Part shown: positions 22,047 through 32,419 of the stretch, one piece after another
How positions within the stretch are numbered: position 1 is the first letter of the stretch
Layout of the letters: each line of letters opens with the position of its first letter
Program-made: the position numbers and the translations under genes
Notes under the pieces: model-generated
The model's database searches: none
What the model was told of the DNA's origin: nothing
The model's input: the letters and a program-made list of their open reading frames with translations, nothing else
NCBI GenBank assembly: GCA_015680685.1
Contig: MNCI01011499.1
Location: 29,380 to 93,379, forward strand
Origin: Gnetum montanum
Lineage: Eukaryota; Streptophyta; Gnetopsida; Gnetales; Gnetaceae
Reading direction: 5' to 3'
Length of the DNA stretch: 64,000 bases

Positions 22047-23283
22047 TGAGGACCAAGAACTTAGAAGGCAGGATAAATAAGTTTCCCAATTCATAAGCGA
22101 CACTTATTACATAAAACATAAGAATTACGTGGTTTCCCAACTTGGGTAGTCCACACTCAAAGAGTAGATTCTTTGTGCAGCTCCAAACTTTGTTTCTTAC
22201 AAAATGTGGTTTAGAGGACATCATAACCTTTATAAGATTTAAGCTTTGCTATGGAGAGTTTTGTCCCTACAAAATCTCTCAAACTCGCAAGGTGAAAACA
22301 AACTCAAAATGTGGTTTGAAGGATGCTACACCCTATACAAGCTTTAAGCTCTGCTCAAAAGTTTTTCATCACTGCAAAACCACTCAACGTCGTAAGGTCC
22401 CAACAGTCTCAGAATGGGATTTCAAGGATCCCACATTATTTACAAAATTGAGCTCCACTCTAGAGTTTTTTGATGCTAAAAAACCACTCAATCTTGTAGG
22501 ACCCCAACAAGCTCAATATAGATGCTTTCTCGCAAGAAGCACATCAATCCTACAAAGTAATAAGAAAGAGTGTAACTACAATTACAAGACCTTTCCATTA
22601 AGGCTCAATTCAACATACAATTAACATACAACCAAGCAAATGGTGTGAAAATATAGGACAAGAGTACAATAAGATAGATATGATAATTATTGCTTTGATG
22701 TTGAAAAAACTTGCATAATACTTAAGAATTTGTAGTCTTATTATATCATTAGATTTTTAAAAAATATTTTGAAATTTATGCAATGGCTATCCAATGGCTA
22801 ACATAGACATATTCGAATTCAGGATTGGGACATCTCTCTAAATTTAGCCTTAGTTTTCGAGAGGCGTCTCCTTCATGAATGGGATGGCTCTAGGAAGACA
22901 TATTCTTTCAAAAGGAGACGTCTTCTATTTTTAAAAGATGTCTTCCTATGAATGAACTCCACTCAGTTAAGAAATCTTCTATTTCTTAAAGATGTGTTCC
23001 TAACTTTTGATCTCTAGCTCCTAAGGATTTCTCTTATTGATTTAGCTTCTTTTCAATTTTAAAGCATCTTTATTTAGCTTGCAGTCTTTGTGCATGTCCA
23101 TGCTCTCATATTTTCTATGTAGTCTTCATAATGACATATCTATGTATATCTCATGACATCTCAATATAGATCTTGTTTTCAAACTCGAGTCTTGTATAGA
23201 AGTCATTACTCATTTATTGTCATGCTAGATGACAAACACATTTCCATATTCTCCATTTTCCTTAGGGTTTTGACATACCAAAA
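22047..23283 (-). repeat. 5' LTR of the Copia element
   Basis: About 1.24 kb, similar throughout to the solo LTR at 3062-4250: shared words include tttcccaacttg, tagtccacact, caagaagcacat and gattgggacatct. The right end stops at ACATACCAAAAG and lacks the TTCAACA terminus of the solo copy; the next bases are already LINE coding sequence. It either inserted into the LINE and then lost its terminus, or the border was deleted. Confidence 0.75.
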
Positions 23284-24170
23284 GGTAAATAGAATTATCT
23301 ACATAAATAAGTAGGTTCACTACATGGGATCCAATCTTGATAGCATGCTTATGATTTTCTATACAAATCCAATTTTGCAACTCATCAATTAATAAGTTAA
23401 AAATAGTTGGAGATAAAGAACATCCTTGCTTTACTCCAATATTGGTGTAAAACTAAAAATTTTTCCATGAATCCTTGTCTTTAAGCTAAATGATAATTTC
23501 TTCATATAATTTTAGTATTGCTACCATAAACTTTGTAGAGATGTCTAAATTATTTAGATGCAACCAAAATTTTTTATGAATCACTAAATCTTATGTTTTT
23601 ACAAAGTTAACAAAGTAAAAAAATAATTTTTTATTAGACTTTTTTGTAGCATATATATAGTATTTAAGTGTAACTAAGTGATCAATTGTGAAATGGTTCT
23701 ACCTAAAACCATCTTGGTACATTGCTCTTATGTTATTATCTTGTGTCAAAGTGCTAACTCTTTTTTCAAGAATAGTGTTTAACAACTTAACAAAAATTTC
23801 ACATATAAATATTATGTGATAATTATTCAAATTATTTTTATCACCTTTTATAAAAGTATTTCCTTGCTGAATTTTCATTATTAATTCAATTCATTCTTCA
23901 TAATTAAGTTTAGTTGAGAAAAAATTTCTTTATGAATAGAATTCCTTACCCATTTAAGCAGTTCAAAATACAAACCCTAAAAATCAATAGATTTTCTAGT
24001 TGTCAATCTATTAATGTCTTTTATTACTTGATTAAGAGTAAATTAGATAGAATCATGATAATAATTAGAATACTAATTAGTAGTTTTTTATAAAAATAGA
24101 TTATTATAGAATACACAAATTTCATGAAAATAGAAATTAAGTAATGGATAGACTTTGCTCTGAAAATATT
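23284..24170 (-). pseudogene. LINE reverse transcriptase (non-LTR), decayed
   Basis: Read leftward: KGDKNNLNNYHIIF and a QDGF...DHL-like segment, NFVKT-DLVIHKKFWLHL (the D-x-K-A-F-D region), NIGVKQGCSLSPTIFNLLID near 23370-23440, and NLLIYVDNSIYL near 23290, where Y-A-D-D is expected. These are RT motifs in the order seen in LINEs. GVKQGCSLSPTIF suggests a clade other than plant L1, but this is a guess. The YADD box reads YVDN, and stops and frameshifts are present. The 3' part is missing beyond the Copia LTR. Confidence 0.75.
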
Positions 24171-24576
24171 TTCAAAAATTTTTGAGCTTCTTTTTTTCAT
24201 GTATGTAAAATATTCTTATTGTTCTTAAATAAAAATTCTATTATTTTTTCTAATTAAGCATTTATTCTGCATAATTAAATTTTTTATTTAATTTCTATTA
24301 GCTATTTTTAATGTTTCTTTAATCCTACACACAATCATCATTGAATCAAGTTTCTCAAGCATAAATATTATAATCATTAGTAACTTGTTTATTTGCCTCT
24401 ATTAACATTTTCTCTAATTCCTTAACATGTTCTTTAACATTCCACTAATTTTGTACCATCTCCTTATATTTTTCTTTATCCTCTGATGTTATTATCATTT
24501 GGCATATTTTCTATTTCTTTTTTTCTCGGGATCATGAAATACATTGATTTGTAACAAAAAGTCTAAATGATGACGT
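24171..24576 (-). other. Probable LINE sequence upstream of RT
   Basis: Low-complexity AT-rich sequence in the position of the endonuclease-RT linker. No endonuclease motif can be read. It is cut at about 24577 by the left LTR of element G. Confidence 0.4.
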
Positions 24577-27500
24577 TGTAATTCTATCTTTCATGTTTGC
24601 ATTCCCAAATGGTACTGCTTCATAATAAATATGGTATCTTTTTATAACAAGTATTGTAATTATTGTAATGAAACTTGAAAGAAAAAGTTGTAATTAAAAC
24701 TCAAAATGGTGTATTGTAATAAGGGGCATGTCTCTTGAGATGACCTTTGGGTGTTTGACCTAAGGTATTTATATTTGAGCATTAGAGGTTGTATCAACAT
24801 GGAGTTATGTAGCCAATAGTAGAATAAAAATATGATTAGCCATACCTTCTAATGTGTTATAGGCCTAACCATGGTGGTACTATTAGATTACCTATAAGGG
24901 GATAGATTCTAAAGAAAGATAACCCTTAAAGCATGACCTAAATACATTATTCTACACTAATAAATCATTCTTTTCATTTTTCTTTTGCATGTTCATTATT
25001 ATTTTCTTTATGTATAATGTTGAATGTTATGTATATTTGACATTTGTCATATCATCTAGGAACAAGAGGCTATATTTTGTATAAAAGCAAACCAAAACCT
25101 AGGGAGAACCATGGACCACCACCATATATGTCTTCTTTTGAATATGAATCACACCAACCAATAAGATTTCTCAATAAATTTCATGGATATTAGCCACTAG
25201 AGTTTAATAAGGTCTGATTACACTTTCAACAAGGTACTTTAACTATGAAGAACTCTAGTAAGACAATGGTACATTATTCTAAGTAACTCCTACTCATTTT
25301 GTAGTGTTATTAAAATTTTAATTAATTAATTAAGGTTATTATTAAGTTTCTTCCATGAGGCTAATAACCATGGGCTAAGCCTTCTATGACTTTGTTTCCT
25401 CTTTTAGAAATTATTATTCACCTCTACCTAGGATCTATGCATTGGTAAATTTATGTTAACCAAGATATAAGATTATCTTATCTTATTTAGCCAATAAGGA
25501 TTGGTACAAATAGATTCATAAGAAAAAGCAAAGCTTAAGAGCTAATGTTGTGATCCTTTGCCTTTCCAACATTCTTCTTAAAATCTTACTACGTTATAGG
25601 CATATTAGCATTGGCCTACATCAAACCTGCATAAGAGTTTTAAATAATATATGTATTTAATTTTTATCCTATAGTCGATTATGAATTGTAATTAATCTTA
25701 AATTATCTAGACATCCTCATGTCACCCATGCATTAGTGTATTAAGGCCTAGTTTAGAAAAATAGGCTATTTTAGTCCTTCAAAAATCTTGAAAATTCAAC
25801 TTATTATTTGGATTCTAAAATCATATCCAACACATTGTACTCTTTGAGATGATTTCAACAGTACAAATTTTTTCCCTATAAAATTAATGGTTAGGTCCAA
25901 GAATAATATTATTAAGCATGATTAGTTTGTCTATATTATAGCCTCTTAAGATTAGGCATTTAGCATATGCAATTAGATGAAACTATATTACTAACCCACA
26001 GTATGTTATTAGTTATACTACTAAAGTTAGTATATTAAGGGGCTATAAAGGTCATTAGGAATTGATGAAGCATAGTAGAGTTAGTATTAACCTAATAAAT
26101 CAAATAGTTAGAAGAATCAATTGGTGGAGTAGAATGGTAATAAAGATACATACTAGTTTAACTAGCAATCAAATTTGATAGCAAATAATCAACCATCATG
26201 AAGAATCATAATCTTGTTTCAACAAGGTATATGATACCCATAAGAAGAATTAACCCAAGAGAAAATCTAGGAACAAGAATGAAATTTTCCACATACTATG
26301 TATGTGCAAGATCCCTATCCAATGAAAGATAACATCTACTAGGTCCATCTTGGATCTTGGACTAACATGAGTATCATTATTTATGCATCCTTATAGAATT
26401 ACAAGATTTAAGTATTGATTTCTTATGCGTATAAAATGTTTTACCATGGAAATTCTTATATTAATTCCAAACTAATTTGAGAAATTTGGAATACAAAGAC
26501 ATCTACAGGAAAAAAGGTTTATATGATAGTTCTTCCTATGAGCCATACTAATTAACCTACTACAAAAAACACAATATGGATGGTTGTGTAATCTTTTACA
26601 AAGAAGCCAAGTTCAAATTAGTACAAAGGTTTGAATGAAGATTAGAGGACATGATTTTTGAAATTTCAAAACTTCAAGTCATGGGAAAGAAAGAATGAGG
26701 TTCCATATGAGCCACATAGCCTTGGAATTAGTATTTAAAATGCAACCATCAATAAGACATATATGTGTGATTAACATAGATTTGACTATCAACATAACAT
26801 GCCCAGATATTAGTCTTTGTCAAGTGGCCTACTTAATTAATCAAATTGAGAAAAGCTTGAAGTACAAGCTATTCCTAATTCCTAGTGATCTTAACTTGAT
26901 GTTCGTTATCCTCTACAAATATTTCAATGTAAAAGATGGAAGTAGTATTCATTAATTCCTAAGATATAAATACATAAAAGAGTCATTAAAAGAGGAACAA
27001 AATTTGAAGAAGATGTTCCTATTAAATCAACATTCCATTAACCAGTGCATATTTCACTTACTATGATCCCAGAATTTAAGAACAGATAATATTAATGAAC
27101 AATATTCATTACGAATCAAAAATCATAAATTATGCTACTATGACTAATGAAGATTGGTCTATTCTTCTTCATTGAGACTTTAGATTATATTTGGTCTAAT
27201 ACCTAATTCTTCCAAGTTACAATTTATTAGAGTTAATTCCTAAAATAGAAGTTGAGGATCTAGATCAAGCCCTACTATCATGAAAAAGATCATCCAATCA
27301 TATATCCCTTATGGTAGAACTACAACTACCATTCATTCCTAAGGTTGATGAAGTTTAAGAAGTTTCTTAACTTTACTTTTATTTATGATCTCATTATTTT
27401 ATTTAATGATTTACTTTATATTTCCATTAGGTAAGTAAAATATTTTATGATAATACAAGTAGGAAAAAGAATTTTCCCTACCATCACTTGGATAATTAGA

Positions 27501-28011
27501 TATGAGTTACACTTTCTGTGATGCTAATTAGAACTAGTAATTAGTCATTGGTAGACTTGTAATACACCTCTTGTTATTAACTATAAATTAGGTAAGTATT
27601 GGTAAAATAAGATTTAATTTTTTAAATATTTTTTCACTTATATTTTATTTGTAGAATAAGTAGAATAATATTAGGATACTCAACCCCATATCAAAAGGAT
27701 AACTTAAAATATTAAAGCATAAGAGTATGAAGGAAGCACTGAACCTAAAGAAAGATCATTAATCTGAACTCATTTGAGGATAAAAAAGGCTATGGAGGAT
27801 TTAATATCACATCTCCATTTTCAAATAGTGATACTCCATAACAAATATAGAGTCTCTTCATAAAACATATTATAATAATTATAGGAAGACTCAAAAGGGC
27901 AAGTTATAATTAAGGCTTGAAAGGATGCATTGTAAGAATGAGCATGTCTCTAGAGATGACCTTTGGGGATTTAACAAAAGATATTTATATTTAGGCATTA
28001 GAGTTCATATC
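24577..28011 (+). mobile_element. Element G: small LTR-type element, right LTR interrupted by C
   Basis: Sequence from about 24577 (TGTAATTC...) to at least 24795 is repeated at about 27800-28011; shared words include catgtctct-gagatgacctttggg and tatttatattt-gcattagag. A purine run, aaaaaaggctatggagga, immediately precedes the second copy and can serve as a polypurine tract, which sets a plus orientation. The second copy stops exactly where element C begins (28012), so the rest should lie beyond the window. TATAAAAG at 25078 fits an LTR promoter. The internal 2-2.5 kb shows no gag, protease or RT that I can recognise, so this is probably non-autonomous. Confidence 0.6.
26695..26955 (+). other. 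Weak ORF inside element G, 86 codons, unknown
   Basis: The translation (MRFHMSHIALELVFKMQPSI...) has a plausible amphipathic composition, but no motif I recognise and no neighbouring frame that extends it. It sits within the internal region of G and could be a relic of a gag-like gene or chance. Reported only because it is the longest frame in 24577-28011. Confidence 0.2.
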
Positions 28012-29462
28012 TATTACACCCAAAAAAATTGATTGTTGGAAAATCAAAAATTTCCAAGTGTAGAACAACTTTAACCTTCATGAAAAAAAAAACAAGATTT
28101 GAACTACCTTGGATGGTTCGATAGATCACCCAAGGAATTATAAAGTGTAAATGGAGGTAATGAAAAAATGAAAATAAAGTAGATTCAATATAAATTAATG
28201 CACAAAATATAAGAAATTTAAATTTAACTTGCACAATGAAATAAAACTTTAAACTTTATTGCAAAGATAAAGAAGGTTCAAAAATGTGTAGAAGGATGCC
28301 TAAGAACGCAAGGGGGTTCTCTTTGTAGGGGTTTGGAATCCATTGAAGTTGGTAGCCTTGGGTGGCATAGTTAGCTCCACAATCTGAATTCTCAACAACT
28401 TGCAAAAATATGAAACCTTTCTACACTCCTCAACAGATCTATAGTGTTGGTGATGCAGGTGGGATGAGAAGTATGGGGGTTTTGAAAACAAAAGCCATGT
28501 TGGAAATCTTAGTGCCTAGGTTGCTCAGTGTTACTACAAAATGCCACACAATCTGAAGGTGGGTAAGAATGGCTAAAAAGGTTATGGGCCCCATGCTATA
28601 ATTTTCTCTCTTAAGCTCTTTGATGCAAAAAGAGTATAACTTCAAAAATCATGAAATCCATCTATGGTGTTGAGGCTTGGTTTTTATAGGGTTTTGGTCA
28701 TAAACTTGCCTACAAATTTCTACCTAATTGCTAACATATTTTTGCTATGTACAAATATTTCAGGTATCCAAAATTACTATGTGTGCTAAGTTTTGATATC
28801 CCCATGGCATCAAAACCATTCCATTTACCATAAATAGTAAATAGGAATTTTACCCATGTTGGCTTCTTCCACCCACATTTGGCCTTCCAAAAACAATGTT
28901 GGACCTTAGAAACCACACTAGAAGTATGAAATCCATGTTAGGGTATGACACCCACATTGATGTATGACACCCATGCTAAAGCTACAAGAGCCATGTTGGA
29001 ACTCAGGATCACCACTAAGGCTAAAACAATGCTAACATGCTAGGCCATGCTAAAGTAATGCTAGGGGGATGTGCAATGCTAGGGATGAAGTATTAATGCT
29101 AGGAAGGGTAAGCGTTATACCTCCTAATGTTGCGCATGGGTGATGTTACACCTCCCACAGCTATTTCCAGCCTAGTAAATGTTATACTCCTCCCCCCCCC
29201 CACAAAACCCATCAAAATTTCAATTTTGGTAGTCCAAAAGGCATTTTAACCCCTTCCCTAAGTCTAAATATGGACATAATGTGACTTTTTTCACTTGGGA
29301 GTTAAGGCTTTGACCACTTATGAAGCATTTTTTAGCCCCAAAAGCGAAAGTATGTGAAATTGCATCTCATTCACATTTTACAATGAAATTTTAGCCTCGA
29401 GTTTCATGGGGTGAGGGTTACAATGTAAAAGGGTTATAACATGATTTTTTTTTTATGTTTCA
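28012..29462 (-). repeat. 3' LTR of element C (1451 bp)
   Basis: Plus-strand start TATTACACCC, end ATGTTTCA. It matches 63011-64000 closely (for example gataatgaaaaaatgaaaataaag-like and gttttgatat-cc-tggtatcaaaacca words) and A's LTR more distantly. From 28920 to 29160 it carries repeated words (atgacacccatgct, ccatgttgg, aatgctaggg) resembling the spacer repeats at 32420-35150. Confidence 0.82.
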
Positions 29463-29478
29463 TTGGTCCCTCTTTATT
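29463..29478 (-). other. Polypurine tract of element C
   Basis: The minus strand reads AATAAAGAGGGACCAA next to the 3' LTR, the same as in B and D apart from one base. Confidence 0.8.
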
Positions 29479-30499
29479 GGTTTCTTGAGGATTGACCCAA
29501 GAGGCACTGACAAAGAATACAAAACACCACTATATATCCATCACTAGCATTCCTTCTCCACACTTGATTCAGTCATGTTGAACAATGCAAAAGAATGCTT
29601 GTGATATGGGATAAGCCTATAATGAGGAAATGGTCATGATGGCTAACAATGAGTTTCATAGGTTGACATTATGGTTATATTATGGCATTAACATGTTGAA
29701 CAAGCAATAAGTATGCATGCTTTGTGCTTTGTAGTGTTGGTTACTTAGCAATGTATTTGAGGAACCAACACCTCACTCCAAGGTTTCTTCTATCATTAGG
29801 CTCATCTCTTTGCATGTTTGGATCCATTGATTTGTTCTTTTGTTTTCCATTGTCTTTTTTAGCTTCTTGGAAATTTGTTTCTCCATTGTTTTGGATGAAG
29901 CCTTCATTATATTTCATTACTAAGGCTGATTTTGATTTAACTTTCCCATAAAAAAAGATGTATTATACTTGATGGACTTAATGGTTTTTCCATTGAATAA
30001 GATGTGTTACATTCAATGGACTTGTGGGTGGAGCATGACAAAGGGATGTCATATGGTCATAATGCATGACTGTCAAACATAAGTCATCACTATTATTTAG
30101 AGTAAGGAAGGTCCTTATCAAGCTATGGGATGGGTTCAAGAAGATGGTGATAGGATGGAAATGTCATAAGCACTCTTGGTACAACATGAAAAACTCACAA
30201 AATCTTGCACATTGAGCTTACATGGTGACTTGTTTCTATGACAAGTTGTACCTCTACGATGACTCTAGGCTTTATCCTACAAGCACAAATCCAAAAGGAC
30301 AAGAAAATGAAACAAAGAAAACATGTTGTTACAATATAATACATATGGCCATAAAATGATCATGAAACCAAGCTACCAAAGGTTACAATCGATACACCCA
30401 AAAGAGATCTATCTCAAAGTTTCCTAGTCCATTTGTCATGCAAAAAGAGGTTATGCAAGATCGCTTGTTATTGGTTGTCAAGGTCATCAATGTTAGATG
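29479..30499 (-). other. 3' untranslated region of element C
   Basis: Between integrase and the polypurine tract. The part next to the tract resembles the 3' regions of B and D. No ORF with a recognisable product; the repeat cluster 2 found here in B and D is not evident. Confidence 0.5.
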
Positions 30500-31280
30500 T
30501 TGGCTACACATAGTAAGAATTTAGATACAAATGATTGACTGAATTGGCCAATTCATTTCCATCCATGTCTACTATCCTAAAGGCTTTGTTGCTATAGGCC
30601 TTAGTGACCAAGAAAAGGTCCTTTCCAATTGGCTGAGAATTTTTCTACATGCTCATAGATGGCCTTAAGGACCAAGTCCCCTCTTCTTGATCTTGTGCTT
30701 AGTTAGGTTATGGTGGTGCTATTATTTCTACCTCTCTTGATATCACTTGATGTGAGCAAGCATTTGCACTTGTTGCTCCTTCACCAAGTCCAAGTCCATG
30801 GTACATAGCTTCTTGTTTTGTTCATCATTGATGAAGTCATATACGACTACTCAGAGTGATGGCACCTACAATTCAAGAGTTAAAGTAGCTTTAGAATCAT
30901 AAACTAGCGTATAAGAAGTTCTACTAGTTATAGTTTAGAGTGTTGTTCGATAGGCCCAAAGTGTGTGGACAAGCCACTCATGCCACTTGTGTTTGATATT
31001 ATTCAACATCTTCTTAAGTAAGTTAATGATGGCCTTATTACTTACTTTAGCTTATCCATTAGCTTGAGGGTCGTATGATGATGAGAATAAGTGCTTAATG
31101 CCTAGGTCATGACAAAAGTTATTCATTTCTTGGATACTAAACTGTGCTCCATTATTTGTGACTATGGTCATAGGTATGCCAATATGGACTACTATGTTTT
31201 CAAGTATAAATCTACAAAATTTTTCAAATGTTTCTTAGGGGAATAGCTTCAACCCACTTTGTGAAGTATTTTGTCTAATA
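30500..31280 (-). pseudogene. Integrase (C-terminal two thirds) of element C
   Basis: Minus-strand reading gives TKYFTKWVEAIPL, a DDE-domain stretch with NNGAQF-like sequence, NKAIINLLKKMLNNIKHKWH, HTLWAYRTTL, then GKDLFLVTKAYSNKAF and GNELANSVNHLYL at the C-terminus. This matches the integrase of B (48830-49905) residue by residue over about 250 positions. Integrase inserts element DNA into the host genome. The zinc-binding HHCC domain is missing: the sequence upstream jumps directly into RT N-terminal sequence at 31290. Stops remain. Confidence 0.8.
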
Positions 31281-31289
31281 TTAGTATAG

Positions 31290-31830
31290 TTTTATGATTT
31301 TATCACAAACTACTAAGGCCAAAAAAACTCTAATCATACAAACCTTTTACTTAACTAGTTTAATGCTAGGATCAAGTATGATGTTGTGTTGGACTAAACA
31401 TGTATCTAGGCCTGGCATATCTTCATATGATCAAGAAAATGTGTTAATATTATCTTGTAGGGCCTTGGTAATGTCTTGAGTCTATTTAAGTTCTAGTGAG
31501 GAACTTAGCTTTAGGTTTTTCTCCTCACCACTCTATGTCATGACAAGAACCTCAACTATAGAGTCTTTAGTAATGTCATTAGCTTTAAGGTCAAAGGGTT
31601 TACCTAGGTTTTCAGGCCATTCTAGAGGTTTCTCTATAGAATTAATGCAATTGATAAGACTCTTAGGCTCAAGATCCAGGCAATTAGGATCAATACACCA
31701 TTCAACATTACTGTGGAGCCCACTTATGCTCTATGGTAAACTAATTTACTTTGAAGAATCTATACTCCAATCCTACATATCAAATACCATAAGAACATTA
31801 AGTGGTTCTTGGGTAAAAATAAGTAAATAA
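31290..31830 (-). pseudogene. RT N-terminal region of element C, fused to integrase by deletion
   Basis: Minus-strand reading: WCIDPNCLDLEPKSLIN, KALQDNINTFS, SYEDMPGLDTCLVQHNIILD. This is the conserved entry to Tat/Athila-type RT, matched by CYEDMPNLDPHMLQHNIL in B. The catalytic palm, both RNase H domains and the HHCC part of integrase (about 2 kb in B) are absent between 31290 and 31280, so an internal deletion has joined RT N-terminus to integrase. Confidence 0.75.
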
Positions 31831-32419
31831 TGCCAAAATGATATAAAATACCTTGGTAAATATGCAAACACATGCTATTCCAATGTGAAATGAAATGCAA
31901 GCATGATCAACCAAACAAGGTTAGATTAAGGTTAAAACAAGTTGAAAAATGATGAAAGTATGGAAAATAAGGTCAAATATGGTCAACTAAGGTTACGCTT
32001 TTTCCAATTAAAGGTTTTGGTAGGCTATGGTTACATGATGTCAAATGATGATTAAAGATAGTCAAGCCCCATCACTTAACACCAATCAAAGGCTAAAAGG
32101 GGTCAACATTGATCATAATAGAGAAAAAAAGGTAAATGTGATTAAAATAAAGTGATGTACAGGCTAGATGAGGTCAAATGATGGTAATGAAGGTCAAAAA
32201 TGCATAACAAGGCCAAAAGAAGTCAAAACACCATGAAACAAGATCAAATACATCAAAATAGAATACACGTGATAAAACTTGATAAATATTGATCAAACAA
32301 GATTAGATTTTGCACGTTTTAGACCTTAGTAAGCCATGTTATAAGGCTACAAGATTGATAGATGAGTCTAGGCATCTACGGAGGTTGTTTCAAGGCTATT
32401 TTACATTAAAAATCAAGGT
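31831..32419. other. Spacer of element C rich in GTCAA words
   Basis: From 31910 to 32310 the word GGTCAA/GTCAA occurs at least eight times with AT-rich spacing; on the minus strand these read TTGAC, the core of plant W-boxes. No coding content. It lies between RT and the tandem array, in the place of B's 46100-46450. Confidence 0.45.

Noticed and set aside
24577-28011. A host gene or MITE in this AT-rich region
   Set aside because: No coding motif and no terminal inverted repeats; the direct repeat at the ends and the purine tract favour an LTR-type element.
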